Below, piece by piece: positions 34,880 through 46,010 of a stretch of 64,000 nucleotides of DNA. Each line of letters opens with the position of its first letter. The first letter of the stretch is position 1. The stretch comes from Globisporangium splendens (taxonomy: Eukaryota; Oomycota; Peronosporomycetes; Pythiales; Pythiaceae). A program made the translations under genes and the position numbers. Under the pieces are notes generated by a model, which did no database searches, was not told the DNA's origin, and saw only the letters and a list, made by a program, of their open reading frames with translations. Location: assembly GCA_006386115.1 (NCBI GenBank), contig VFIW01000005.1, forward strand, positions 1-64,000, in the 5' to 3' direction.

Positions 34880-37800
34880 ATGACAGACCTACGCGGCGGA
34901 CCACCGCTGCCCGAGCCCTCGACTACAGAAGTGGTGATGCACGTGATGGAGCTGATGCGTCAACAGCAGTTGACGATGCAGCAAATGATCGAAGCAAATG
35001 CGTCATCATCATTCAAGGTTGAAGGATCCAAGCTTCCAAGTTACGGGGGTGCGCTGCGCGAGTAGTATGCCCGCTTCTATGGATAAGTTGAACAGTATTT
35101 TGAAGCACGCAATGTCGGCTAGAGAAGCAGTCATCTCTGCAAGCGTGTGCTAGCTACTCGGGCGGGGGCTTTGCGAGGCGCGGCTGCTCAATAGTACTTC
35201 ATGGAGAAATCAGGCATTTCAACAATGGGTGAATTTTTTGATGAGCTAGAGAATTTGTCCCAGCCACCTCCAGGTCTGACTGCGTGATCAATTGCGAGTC
35301 CTGAATAGGAAGAGTTACCAAGGATTGTCAGACTATGTCACCAAGTTTCGCTACAATATGACGCAAGTAGAAGAGATGAGTGAGTTGGGCAAGGTCGCGT
35401 ATTTTACGCAAGGTCTGTTCTCTAACACGAAAAATGAAGCGCAGCATCGACGATGCGAGACTCTTGCGGCTGCTGTTGCAGTGGCATTGGACTTTGAGCG
35501 TGAGCGTTTTGGTATTTCGGCCAATGCCGAGCGGCCAAATCGAGGAGCTGGCAAGTCGTATCATCAGAGACGGACCGAGAGTGCCAGGCGAAGCTACGTC
35601 GAAGCAGTGCCGATGGAGATCGGCAACGTCCAAGTAATCACAAGAGACGAGTGCATGCGGAAGATCCTATGCTTCTACTGTAAGAAAGCGGGCCATCGAA
35701 AGGCGGAAGGCCGCGCGAGACAACAAGTAGGCGGCGTGAATCACTCGGGAAGAGCTCAGGTTCGAGTGAATGCGGTTCAAGAACAAGAAGAAGATGAAGA
35801 CATTCCAGTGATATTCGACAAGTACACCATCAACACGGTGGAGCAAAAGACCCAAGTTGACAAGATCCCGGCCAATAGTAACGCGGAGCAAAAGGACACG
35901 CATATTCAAAAGAAAGGATTGATCGGTGATCGAGAAGTGACTTTTTTATTCGACTGCTGTGCTTCGGCCAACATGATTCGACCCGGCCGTGCAAGCAAGG
36001 TTATCCACACCAGACAAGGATGGCTACAGCGTTTTGGTGGTACGTTGACGACACTCAAGGACATCCCAACAGTCGAAGCATCAGCGACGATGAAAGAAGG
36101 CAAATTTCAAGATGTGAGGTTCACGGAAAGCGGCTCAGCACCAGAACACGATGTCATCTTTGGGCTGCCACGGTTTCATCAGTTCGGTCCCAAGGTCAAT
36201 TGGGAGGTTCACGAGTTCACGGCTGAAGGCATCCAGTCGACTCCTGTAATCATAGAAGAGAGTGAAGGTTCAAGCAGCGTAACGGAGCAACAACGCGTGG
36301 CGGTTCGTAATAAGCTGCATAACGATCTCCACTTGGCTGTGGCCCGTAGACCAGGTGTGTTCCATTCGTCGACAAAAGCTACTCGTCGACTTGATGACAA
36401 CAGATTCCCGGAGCTTTTCATGGTGAAAGTGTCGGCGGTGATGGAGATGAAGGATGTTCCTGAATATTTGAAACCTCTGTGGAGGGAGTTTGACCACGTA
36501 TTTCGTGAACGTCTCCCCGAGGGATTGGTACCACAGCGGCTTGTTCAAATGCAAGTTGAAGTGAAGCCAGAAGCAATGCCAAGCTTGTGTGCGCCGTTTC
36601 GATTGTCGAAGACCGATTAAGAAGCACTTGATGTTTTCATCAACGAAAACTTGAAGAAAGGGTGGATTGAAGTCTCGAACTCGCCATGGGTCTCCTACAT
36701 ATTCGTCAACCCAAAGAAGGATCCTAGTACAGGTCGCATTTCCAGACGCGCAGAACGGCTTCGATCTGGAAATAGTGCTATGCCTATTCGTTGGGTGATT
36801 GACTACAGATTTGTCAACAGTCAGACCAAGATTCCGTTGCCATTGATTGAAGAGCTGTTCGACCAGATATCTGGGTGCACAGTCTTTACAGTTATCGACC
36901 TTGCGCAGGGCTACAATCAGATGCTAGTTGAAAAGCAAAGCCGTCAGTACACGGCGTTCCGCTTCCATAAGGAGACGCACCTATGGTGTGTTTCACCAAT
37001 TGGCCTTGCCGGCATGCCTGGAATCTGGTCGCGATTAATGCGCGTCCTCTTTGACAGGTTTGAATTCGTAGTGGTCTGCTTAGACGACATTTGCGTCTTC
37101 TCAAAGACACGGGAAGAGCATTTTGTGCACTTGCGTCAAGTTATTGAAGTTTTAGAGCGTGAAAAGTTATACGCGCATCGAGCAAAGTGTACACTTGGCA
37201 AGGCCAGTGTCGACTTTCTGGGCCATACAGTGCCAGGCAGTGGGCTCGGCGTCGATAAGCGAAAAACGGCAGCAATTGAAGCATATCCAGAACCAACACC
37301 CAGAAAGGAACCCCAGAGTTTCTTGAGCTAGCAGATTACCATCGACGATTTATTTGTGACTTCGCTCTCCATGCATTACAGCTAAGTATGCTGGTTAAAA
37401 AGAACGCGACCTGGCAATGGACAGATGAGCAGCGACGCGCTTTTCAAGCACTGAAGTTGGCTCCGCAACAACCCCCTGTACTGATGTTACCGGACTTCGC
37501 CAAGGAGTTCACAGTCACCACTAACACATCTGTCTTTTGAATGGGGGGGTGTTCTGTTACAAACGATGCATGGAGAAGATCACCCAATTGCGTTCTACTC
37601 GGAGAAGTCTAGGCTCCACGAGAAATCGCGACCCGCCCACGAGAAGGAGCTATACACGACCAGGGCAGCCCTGGACAAGTGGCACCTTGTTTGCGCGGAC
37701 GTCCGTTTGACGTGTTTACAGATATTTCAGCATGTCGCTGGATGCTACATCACCCCAACGTGTCCCCTGAAATGGCCCGTATGCTGACCTTCATTTCGCA

Positions 37801-39684
37801 GTTCGAATTTGTTCTTCCTCGCGCGAAAGGCAGTAATAATGGCGTAGCCGACGCTCTTCCTCATCCAAGCCCGAGCTTCGAGAGTGTTGATTCACCGTTC
37901 CCTGCTGCACATCATTGTAACAAAAAGTGTATCAACATGCCATTGAGACTTCGACGTCACTCAATTCACTCTTCGGTGCTTCGTACGCTGCCTCTCCGAG
38001 ATCAGCGATAATTCTCGACGCTCTGAACATTGCAGAGGAGGGTAGGGGCACTTTCAACATTGGGGTTAAGCAAGAGAAATGGCGCCAATCCGCAGATCAA
38101 GTCCGCCACGTCGAGTTCGCGATTTCTCAAGGACATCTCTCGGACGTAACCAAAGCCCGATTCCAAACTGGCTACAGTAATGATCCTGAATTTGCACCAG
38201 CATGGAAGAGCGTTGACGGCATTGAGAAGTATGAGAAGAAGAACGGTCTGCTTTGCGTCAGAACCAAGTACTCCGTCTCCCGGCTTTGTGTTCCGGCTGT
38301 CGACCAGTTGGTCACGGATATTTTTCACGAGTTTCACAATGGGTCAACATTAGCCCATCCGGGAATCCACAGAACGCAATTGAAGGTGGCGCAACGGCAC
38401 TGCTGGCCAACACTCGAGAAAGTTGTGCGGGCGTATGTTCTGAGCTGTGGCGCGTGTGCGAGATGGAAGTCTAACAGCTCAAAGAAGGATGGCAAGGTGA
38501 TGCCTATTCCCGTTCCAAGCGAATGTTGGGAAGTGGTGTCTATGGATTTCGTCGTCGGCCTGCCGGTAGCAAAGGGTTTCGATGCCATCATGACAGTGGT
38601 GGACAAACTGCCAAAGCGTCCAAAGTATGCCCCAACGCACACGACAGCAGTTGCCGAAAAGGCAGCACCACTCTACGTTGAGACGGTTGAACTTGAGCAT
38701 GGGTTGCCCAAGATTATAATCAGTGACCGAGACCCTGAGTTCACGTCGAACTTTTAGAAATCGCTCATGCCATTGATGGGTGCGAAATTGTCCATGACGA
38801 CAGCTCATCGAGCTCAAGCAAATGGACAAACGGAACGGCAAAATCTTGTCCTTGAAGATGCTTTACGCTGCATGGTTTCACGCCATGGCGACGATTGGGC
38901 AACTCATCTTGGAACGGTTGAGTATGCCCATGCAACTTTAGTAAACGCATCCACAAAGATGTCTCCATTTGAAATCGACACGGGTCACAAGGTGAGCAAC
39001 ATTATTGCTCGACATCAAGTCGACATTGTAGTGCCCCTTGCTGAGTTCGCCAAGAAATTTGCGCAAGATCGTCAGAAATTGTTATAGTTAGCTTCCCAAA
39101 ACCTAATTGATGCTCAGGAACGTCAGAAGCAATGCTATGATGGTAAGAGACGAGAGGTCACCTTCATGGCCGGTGACTTGGTGATGCTGGAGACAGAGAA
39201 CATTCCATTAATGCACGCCACGAAAGGAGTCAACTTGAAGCAAGCCAAATTATCAGCCAAGAAGATCGGACCGCTTGAGATCCATGATATGATCAATGAA
39301 AACGTAGCCGAGTTATCATTACAGCGGTATCTCAGCGTCTTCACCCCCAGTTTCAATATCGAGCTGTTGCGCCACTACGTCCCAAACCGAGCGAAATTTG
39401 GCAGTCGCCCATTTCCAAAAGCCACGCCGGTGGTACTTGAAGACGAAACGGGTGAAGAGTTCCACATTGTGGAAAGTTTACTGAAGAAAAGAATGTTCAA
39501 CCGAAAGCCGGAGTGGCTCGTCAAATGGCATGGCCTTCCCGCGCATGAGAGCACTTGGGAACGCGAAAGAGATATTAAGCACGTTTCGCATTGGCAGGAT
39601 CTTTTGCAAGACTTCAAACATCGCCAACGCGAAGTCAACTCCGGGGGATGTAAGGATCGGGCGGTACTGGCCGATCCGACGTAA
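34880..39684 (+). pseudogene. Chromovirus L gag-pol, heavily decayed
   Basis: This Ty3/gypsy polyprotein gene matches element M. Gag starts MTDLRGG at 34880 and carries stops near 35065. The second half of Gag and a zinc knuckle (CFYCKKAGH) follow at 35292-35720. Protease reads FDCCAS in place of DSG. RT runs from about 36500 to 37330 with a TAA at 36618-36620, VIDLAQGYNQ and CLDD for YLDD. RNase H (37340-37900) has several frameshifts. Integrase has the HHCC zinc region (38330-38460) and core (MDFVVGLP, SDRDPEF, ANGQTERQN), with TAG stops at 38755 and 39085. The C-terminus ends in a chromodomain (about 39459-39620, WLVKWHGLPAHESTWE), which in this group guides integration to chromatin. Flanking LTRs were not recognised. 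Confidence 0.85.
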
Positions 39685-40021
39685 ACAAGTGACGTCAACA
39701 GGATCAGTCGGCACGCCAACGTAAACCCAAGTGATGGACGTTATCACACGCATTCAGACCCAACTGTATAGGATTTTGTATGTGCATATTCAGATACATA
39801 GTACCAGATGTAGGACACTGTCCAGTCATGCATATGAGTAATTGGGAGCGTGGGAGATAAAGGAATCGAGAAGAAAAAGGAAGCTCTAACTCAACGATCA
39901 ATAAAGCTCACTTCACATTTTACCAAACAACAACGACAACGCTTCCAAGACACGACTAACCGACTGACCAACTACGCACCCCGACAAGAATCCGATTAGC
40001 CGAACACAGTTAGTAAGGCCG
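39685..40021. other. Downstream region of L up to N insertion
   Basis: This is non-coding. It probably contains the 3' untranslated region of L, and possibly part of its LTR, cut by N. The five bases before N are GGCCG. Confidence 0.35.
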
Positions 40022-40671
40022 TGTAAGAGGGCGCTGTTCCAAACAGTCCCTCAAACACGGCACACACGCTTGTGCCAGAGGAAGCGATCTCCCGACTTGG
40101 AGGGAGGAAGAAGACTTGAGGGCTTGGAGGAAAATTTGCAACTGAATTAAAAATGGTTATGGTTCCTGTCGCTACTTACAAATGAACCCCAAGGGCTCCT
40201 AGAGGTTTTATAACTAAAACCTAAATATACACAATAAAACCTATGAATCTGATATATAAAACCTTGGGTACACTGAGGTTGAACCTACGGGATCTTCTAG
40301 AAGCTTGAACTTCAAGTCTTGTATAAAATACCTGCAAAGTGATTGGCTCGCACCACTCACTTCAGGCGGCAGACACACGTCGGTCTCGTCGCCAGTCCAG
40401 TTTCCCAAGCAGGAACCATCACTCAGTACTTGATTAGTACATGGATGTTATCGCTCTGTACTGATTAGTACATGAGAACAACATTCTGCACTGATTAGTA
40501 CAGAGAACACTCGTGACGTCATCGAATGACGTCACACGTGCATGTGGGGACTGTATTACCGTAATCCCTTTGTTATTTGTGTCTCCACAATGCACGCTGA
40601 AGGTGGTGTGTGCCACACTATATCTGGGAACAGATCCACCTTCATGTAATGGCTGATTATGGCCCATTACA
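40022..40671 (-). repeat. Gypsy N 3' LTR
   Basis: This 650-bp LTR starts TGTAAGAGGG on the plus strand and ends CCCATTACA. The element's sense strand is minus, so this left copy is the 3' LTR. Its U3 end has an inverted repeat TGTAATGG (40645) with CCATTACA (40664-40671). Confidence 0.93.
40426..40541 (-). promoter_or_regulatory. LTR enhancer-like cluster: palindromes, two CREs, E-box
   Basis: Three near-palindromes of the form GTACT-GATT-AGTAC lie at 40426-40440, 40458-40471 and 40488-40501, about 30 bp apart. Two perfect TGACGTCA sites (40514-40521 and 40527-40534) and a CACGTG (about 40536-40541) follow. The same cluster is in the right LTR (CREs at 47516-47523 and 47529-47536) and in the 1-187 fragment. 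TGACGTCA is the classical bZIP (CREB/ATF) site. A regulatory role is inferred. Confidence 0.55.
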
Positions 40672-40687
40672 TCATCCCCTCCTTAAA
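40672..40687 (-). other. Gypsy N polypurine tract
   Basis: The sense strand reads TTTAAGGAGGGGATGA directly before the 3' LTR, as expected for the plus-strand primer. Confidence 0.8.
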
Positions 40688-40747
40688 GTCACAAGTACCT
40701 TGCGTACTTTTGCAGACCTTTCGGAGCAGTTCACTTTCCAATTGGCA

Positions 40748-41849
40748 ATGAAGCGACCAAGTGACCAAGTGAACCGTGAAGAACGTCCGTCGTCCAAGCG
40801 ACAGCAGACAGCTCCAGAACTCTTCGACATTTCTCCCATTCTGAAGAAGAAGGGGGAACTCGAGTTCTACAAGGAGCGGTTCTTCAGTTGGCGTCGGATC
40901 AACGATCGCGATGATCCGAACCAACACATCGCAGCCCAGAGAGACTCATGGCGAACATTTGTTCGTCTTGAGAACGAGAACAAGATGGAGCGTCTTCTTC
41001 GTCGTGGCAATGCTCGTGCCGAAAGAAGAACTCCCGCTGACGACAGAGCGGACCCCAGCTCTGGTCGTCGTAGTGTCGCCCCTGGCGACGCTGCATGCAG
41101 TTCTCATAGCTGCGGACCACGTCGGGAACATCAGACTCCAATGTCTGACGAGGTTCCCACGTGTCCGAGCTCGGTGGATATCCACGCCACCGAACTCTGT
41201 AGAAGCGTTGATGGTTCAACTGCTTCTTTCCTCGACGATGAGTCGGTCGATCTTCATGATCAACAATCGACTGAACCACCCAGCGATGCTCTCCCTGAGA
41301 GTCTAACAACGGGGGTGGGGCTGAACGAGAAAACGATTGAGCGACTCTGGAAGTGGAAGAGTGCTCATCGTGGGCAAATCGAGGCATTGCAGCAGCGTTG
41401 TTCGACGCTTGAGGAACGCTGCGAGAGTCTCGAGAACCTTGTCGCCGATCACGAGTCGAAGATCGACGATCTGACAGAAGGTTCTGCCCAGTGTTCGGCT
41501 TTGGAGTCCCGTTATCGAGGAACGGTTCCAACAGGTTCAGGACGAACTTGTTCGACTCCAGAAGAACGAGAAGTCTCGTGAGTTGGCTCACGATCGCCTG
41601 TTGCGCTCTGTGGAAGAGGCAGGTTCGGCTCTCGAGGTACTTCGTGGTGAGTACCATTCTCGCCTTCAAGCGTTGGAGGCAGTGAAGGACCAATCCTTCG
41701 ACGTCCTGCAACTCCTGTACGCCGAGAAGAATCTCCAGAGCGATGAGCTGTTTGCTCTTCGCAATCAAGTGGAGAGCTTCACGATCAGCTCGATCGTTTG
41801 CGGAAGATCTCGTAGGATCCGCAGATCCACTTGGAAGGTAAGGCTTTAG
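40748..41849 (+). pseudogene. Antisense accessory gene of N (coiled-coil protein)
   Basis: The gene is encoded on the strand opposite to gag-pol, just inside the 3' LTR. It starts MKRPSDQVNREERPSSKRQQ (ATG 40748), a basic start that may act as a nuclear signal. A helical domain follows (EFYKERFFSWRRINDRDD... DSWRTFVRLE), then an acidic low-complexity middle. A long coiled coil begins at about 41330 (IEALQQRCSTLEERCESLENL). A one-base shift near 41512 breaks the frame, and heptads continue in another frame to about 41795 (DELVRLQKNEKSRELAHDRL). Element K has an intact counterpart in the same place. The 3' half overlaps the pol chromodomain region in antisense. Function is unknown; assembly, regulation or pairing with Gag are possible but unproven. 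Confidence 0.6.
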
Positions 41850-44800
41850 TCTACCCACATAAAATGTTGGGTGTAGACGCATGCGTGTAGGTATGTCTAG
41901 CGTGTAGGCATCACCATTGCATTTCACTACCTTGAACGGTCCAATGAACCTTGGCAGAAGCTTCGAGCTTCCCAAGTTGGACACTGCATGTTCAGGCAGG
42001 TTCGCCGTGCTAAGTAATACAAGATCATTGATCTTATAAACTTGCTTGTTCTTCCTTCCGCTCTTGTCTGCTTGTTCCTTTTGCAGATCCTGAGCCTTCG
42101 CGATTGCGTCTCGAACAAACCTCACAACGGCTTGCCTCCTCACAACAAAGTCATCGACTTGCTGCTCTTCACGACTTGTTAGGTCGTCGAGGGGTTTCAT
42201 CGAGTCGAAATTGGCTTTCAACTCGGAAGCAGCATTCAGGTCGTAAGACGACTTCGGCTTGTTTCCATGAGCCGGAGTCCCTCCCCCACTTAAGGTAGAG
42301 ACCTCACCCATTATGGAAGCAGGCACTCGAGGGTGAATGCCATAGTTCACATAAAATGGAGAGTGACCTGTCGAGACATGCGTGGAGTTGTTCAACGCAA
42401 ACTCGGCAAGAGGGAGAAACTCACTCCACTCTTTGAAAGACGTCGCGTAGCTGCGCAACACGTCTTCGAGGACACGATTCACTCGCTCTGTTTGACCGTC
42501 CGTTTCAGGGTGTGCCGCTGTTGACATGGACAACTTGGTGTCCAGAAGTCCGAGCAGTGCACGCCAGAACTTGGACGTGAAACGGGTGTCACGGTCAGAC
42601 ACGATCTCGACTGGTAGTCCGTGCAGACGGAATACGACGTTTACAAAGACCTTGGCAGTCTTCTCAGCAGAGATCTTGTCCGAAACAGGCGCAAGATGAA
42701 CCATCTTGCTGAATCGGTCCACAAACACAAGGATGCCATTGCGTCCATGTGTGTCTCTTGGAAGTTCAAATATGAAATCCATACTCACAGACTTCCAACT
42801 GTCCGATGGGACAGCCAATGAACGAAGTGGTGCCTGCGTGGAACCAGAAGGTTCCACTCGTTGGCAGATCTCGCAAGTCCTCACATACTTGCGCACCCAC
42901 TTGTACATGTGTGGCCAGTAGTAATCCCGGGAAAGACTGAGAAACGTTTTCTCACGTCCGAGATGGCCACCCGAAGGACTGTCATGGTACTCACACAAGA
43001 GTCGATGACGCAGACCTTCGTCGTTGGGAACAACAACCCTTGCTGTATCCCCTTGTTCAACCGCGTAGTACAACAACCCATTGTGTACTCGGAAGCGGTG
43101 AACTCGCGATCTTGTGCGCGACGGAAGACCTTGCAGCGCTTTGTCCGAAGGGTCCTTGAAGTACTTCAACAAGTCCTGACATGTTTCGTCAGACTTGTAC
43201 CCTTCGACAATCTCTTCTCGCACAGTAGTCGCAGCTCGCACCGCGATCGCTTGAACATCTTCACAGAGTCGACACGCTCCGTCCGTGTCTTCACTCTTGG
43301 TCTTCGGATCGTAATCCGGACGTCTTGACAGCGCATCGGCTAAGATTTTCGTCTTGCCTGGCTTGTAGTGTACAACAAAGTTGTACTCTGCAAAGAAGGA
43401 GAACCATCTCGCCATTCTTTGCGACAAATGAGGAGTCTTCACTGCCGTACGCAGGGATGCGTGATCAGTGTAGATAGCAAAGCGCTCCTCGCCAAGCAGA
43501 TACACACGGAACTTGACCAAAGAATACTTCATCGCCAGAAGTTCCTTGTCGTGAACTGGGTAGTTCCGCTCTGCGGGTCGGAGTTGTCGTGACTGATACG
43601 ACACAACTCGCTCGTGACCCTCATCATCGTGTTGCATCAACGCGCAACCGATGGCATAGTCGCTCGCATCACAGACGACGTGGAACGGCTTGTCGTGGTT
43701 TGGCAGAGCCAACACAGGAGCTTCTCGAAGACTCCTCTTGACTTCTTCGAACGCCGTCTCATGGTCTTTCGACCACTTCCACTCAACGTCTTTCTTCAAG
43801 AGCTGTGTGAGGGGCTGCACCAACGCTGCATAATTGCGCGTGTACTTGTGCAAGTAGTTGGCTAGACCCAACCATTGTCGTAGCTGTTTGACATTCTTTG
43901 GCACTGGCCAATCGTCAATAGCTTTGACCTTCTCCGGATCGACTCGAACACCGCTCTTGCCCACAAAACAACCGAGAACAGGGATCTCGGGGGAGAAGAA
44001 CATGCACTTCTTCAAGTTTGCGTAGAGCTTGTTCTCACGCATGACCTGGAAAACTTGACGAAGATGATCGAGATGAACATCGACATCAGACTTCCCATTC
44101 GTGGCCTTACTATGAACGAAGATGTCGTCAAAGTAACTTGGTGCAAACGTTCGCAGAGGACGAAGAACGTTCGTGACCATTCGATTGAAGGTCGCAGGAG
44201 CATTCTTCAGTCCCTGTGGCATCACTAACCATTCCCACAGCATACCACTCGGGGTACTCACTGCGGTTAGTGGGACATCGTCTTCGCACATTCGAATCTG
44301 ATAGAACCCATCTTTCAGATCGATAGCACTAAAGACGGTGCTGCCAACCATTCCATCAAGGATCATGTCCTTGCGTGGAACCGGAGTCTGGGCTGGAATT
44401 GTCGCGTCGTTCATCTTGTTGAAAGCATGAACAATGCGCCAACCTCCAGTTGCCTTCTTCACACAGAAAGTGGGGCTGCAATGCGGAGACTTGCTTTCCC
44501 GCACATGACCAGCCTTAGCACGTTGTGCAAAGAACTCGTCGATTGCCTCGACTTGTTCCTTTTGCAACGGCCACTGTCTTGTGATGCAGTACTTCGTGCC
44601 AGGAAGTACATCAATCTCATGACGAATGCCTCTGTCGAATGGCAATTCGTCCGGCACCTTGTCAGGGAAGATGTCTTCATATTCCCTGGCAAGCGCATAC
44701 ACGGGGTTCTTCTTGAGGGCGTCCCACGACTGCCCCTCGAACCTTTCCTTCCGTGTCTTTTCGTCCAACACATCTGCATCCGCGCTTGGTGCTGTGTTGA

Positions 44801-46010
44801 CGAAGCCTTCGTCGACCATTTCGACGATCACACACACCTGCGCAATATCGCCTCTCGCTAGGCTGCGCTCCAGTGTCTTCTTGCTCATCGATGGCAAGGA
44901 AATCAACTCTTCGACTGAACTTGGAGGATTTTCAATCTTCACGTGACGGATTACATCCACGTCACCACTTTCATTGTAGACCGCGATATTCACAAACTCG
45001 CTTGGAATGTCTTGTGCTTGGACACTCCCTTCGTCATCACCACTTGTACCTTGACCAGGGGAACTCAAAACTCTTGGCGAAAAACTTCTCTTGCTGGTCT
45101 TCTTGTCTTGGGAAGGGTGTTTGTTCCACTTCCATTCACTCTTGTCAACGCCATCGCGAACCTTCTCGTCGATGGCAAAGGAGACAGTCTTTTTCTGGCG
45201 CCTGACTGCTCCACCTCCGTTCGTCGTCTTCAAAATGGGTACCACTTGTGAACATGGGGGGCCATCGCACATCGCAATATCACAAGGGTCATCTGGGATC
45301 TCTTTCACAGATGTGTACACCCATACAACTTCATCCGTTGTTGTGCAGCACAAGTCAACATCGCGTGATTTGCCAACAGAGATCTTCGTATTCATCCAGT
45401 CAATGCTAGGTTGGTAACGCTTCAACCACGGCATGCCCAGGATGATGCCAAACTTGTCATCGAGGTCGAGTAAAATGAACTCGTCTTCACCTCGGAAATC
45501 TTCACACTTGATTGCCAAGCGCACCACGCGCTTCGGCATCTTCACAGTTGACCCATTTGCCAACCGGACGATCATCGTCTTCTCTTCATTCGCATCAGGC
45601 ACGAAGACACCATGCCTGACGATCACTTTATTTCGAACAAAGTTGTTCGACGCACCAGTGTCAACCAAAGCTCGTAGAGGTGTTGCAATACCGTCTACAT
45701 GAACTTTGTGAACGATCAAACTTGACGTTTGACTGACACTCTTCTCGCTCATAGTGGAAACTGCATGTGCTTGATGCACATAGGGGTCAGAGTCCTGTGC
45801 CTCCACAACGTCCACAGTCCTCTTTTCCGGGCCAGTAGGAGTCCCCTCCCCTACTGTCCATTCCCGTTTTTTGGCCCAGGTGACCGCTCGAACCGACGAC
45901 CGTAAGAACGATCGTGGTTGTTCGAACGAGCACCCTGTGTCGTTTGCCGACCCGGCAAAGACACCTTGCAGTTCCGAGCGATGTGACCCGGCTTCCCGCA
46001 ACGGAAACAC
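40899..46010 (-). CDS. Gypsy N Pol polyprotein with chromodomain
   Basis: This single open frame of about 1,700 codons is entered by -1 frameshifting at 45866-45872, so codons upstream of that are the gag overlap. In order it has protease (DTGASNNFV, near 45660), a linker, RT with YFDD (about 44120-44140) in the usual palm context, RNase H (VCDASDYAIGCAL, YTDHASL), the integrase HHCC zinc region, and the integrase core (SMDFIFELP, SDRDTRF, HPETDGQTERVNR at about 42780-42470). A GPY/F-like region (FIGPFKVV) follows, then a C-terminal chromodomain at about 41300-41100 (RVRWRGYPPSSDTWEP). All core motifs are present and no stop interrupts it. The stretch between integrase and chromodomain is Leu-rich and mirrors the antisense coiled coil, so its coding value there is unclear. 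N could still supply Pol. Confidence 0.9.
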   Translation of the reverse strand: MFPLREAGSHRSELQGVFAGSANDTGCSFEQPRSFLRSSVRAVTWAKKREWTVGEGTPTGPEKRTVDVVEAQDSDPYVHQAHAVSTMSEKSVSQTSSLIVHKVHVDGIATPLRALVDTGASNNFVRNKVIVRHGVFVPDANEEKTMIVRLANGSTVKMPKRVVRLAIKCEDFRGEDEFILLDLDDKFGIILGMPWLKRYQPSIDWMNTKISVGKSRDVDLCCTTTDEVVWVYTSVKEIPDDPCDIAMCDGPPCSQVVPILKTTNGGGAVRRQKKTVSFAIDEKVRDGVDKSEWKWNKHPSQDKKTSKRSFSPRVLSSPGQGTSGDDEGSVQAQDIPSEFVNIAVYNESGDVDVIRHVKIENPPSSVEELISLPSMSKKTLERSLARGDIAQVCVIVEMVDEGFVNTAPSADADVLDEKTRKERFEGQSWDALKKNPVYALAREYEDIFPDKVPDELPFDRGIRHEIDVLPGTKYCITRQWPLQKEQVEAIDEFFAQRAKAGHVRESKSPHCSPTFCVKKATGGWRIVHAFNKMNDATIPAQTPVPRKDMILDGMVGSTVFSAIDLKDGFYQIRMCEDDVPLTAVSTPSGMLWEWLVMPQGLKNAPATFNRMVTNVLRPLRTFAPSYFDDIFVHSKATNGKSDVDVHLDHLRQVFQVMRENKLYANLKKCMFFSPEIPVLGCFVGKSGVRVDPEKVKAIDDWPVPKNVKQLRQWLGLANYLHKYTRNYAALVQPLTQLLKKDVEWKWSKDHETAFEEVKRSLREAPVLALPNHDKPFHVVCDASDYAIGCALMQHDDEGHERVVSYQSRQLRPAERNYPVHDKELLAMKYSLVKFRVYLLGEERFAIYTDHASLRTAVKTPHLSQRMARWFSFFAEYNFVVHYKPGKTKILADALSRRPDYDPKTKSEDTDGACRLCEDVQAIAVRAATTVREEIVEGYKSDETCQDLLKYFKDPSDKALQGLPSRTRSRVHRFRVHNGLLYYAVEQGDTARVVVPNDEGLRHRLLCEYHDSPSGGHLGREKTFLSLSRDYYWPHMYKWVRKYVRTCEICQRVEPSGSTQAPLRSLAVPSDSWKSVSMDFIFELPRDTHGRNGILVFVDRFSKMVHLAPVSDKISAEKTAKVFVNVVFRLHGLPVEIVSDRDTRFTSKFWRALLGLLDTKLSMSTAAHPETDGQTERVNRVLEDVLRSYATSFKEWSEFLPLAEFALNNSTHVSTGHSPFYVNYGIHPRVPASIMGEVSTLSGGGTPAHGNKPKSSYDLNAASELKANFDSMKPLDDLTSREEQQVDDFVVRRQAVVRFVRDAIAKAQDLQKEQADKSGRKNKQVYKINDLVLLSTANLPEHAVSNLGSSKLLPRFIGPFKVVKCNGDAYTLDIPTRMRLHPTFYVGRLKPYLPSGSADPTRSSANDRADREALHLIAKSKQLIALEILLGVQELQDVEGLVLHCLQRLKARMVLTTKYLESRTCLFHRAQQAIVSQLTRLLVLLESNKFVLNLLEPFLDNGTPKPNTGQNLLSDRRSSTRDRRQGSRDSRSVPQASNNAAAMPRFAHDEHSSTSRVAQSFSRSAPPPLLDSQGEHRWVVQSIVDHEDRPTHRRGKKQLNHQRFYRVRWRGYPPSSDTWEPRQTLESDVPDVVRSYENCMQRRQGRHYDDQSWGPLCRQREFFFRHEHCHDEEDAPSCSRSQDEQMFAMSLSGLRCVGSDHRDR
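45851..45872 (-). promoter_or_regulatory. Gypsy N -1 ribosomal frameshift site
   Basis: In sense, A-AAA-AAC (45872-45866) is in the gag frame, followed 12 nt later by CAG-TAG (TAG 45853-45851). Slipping one base back enters the open pol frame (REWTVGEGTP). This heptamer is a classical retroviral slippery sequence. The G-rich stretch after it may form the stimulating structure. Confidence 0.75.
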
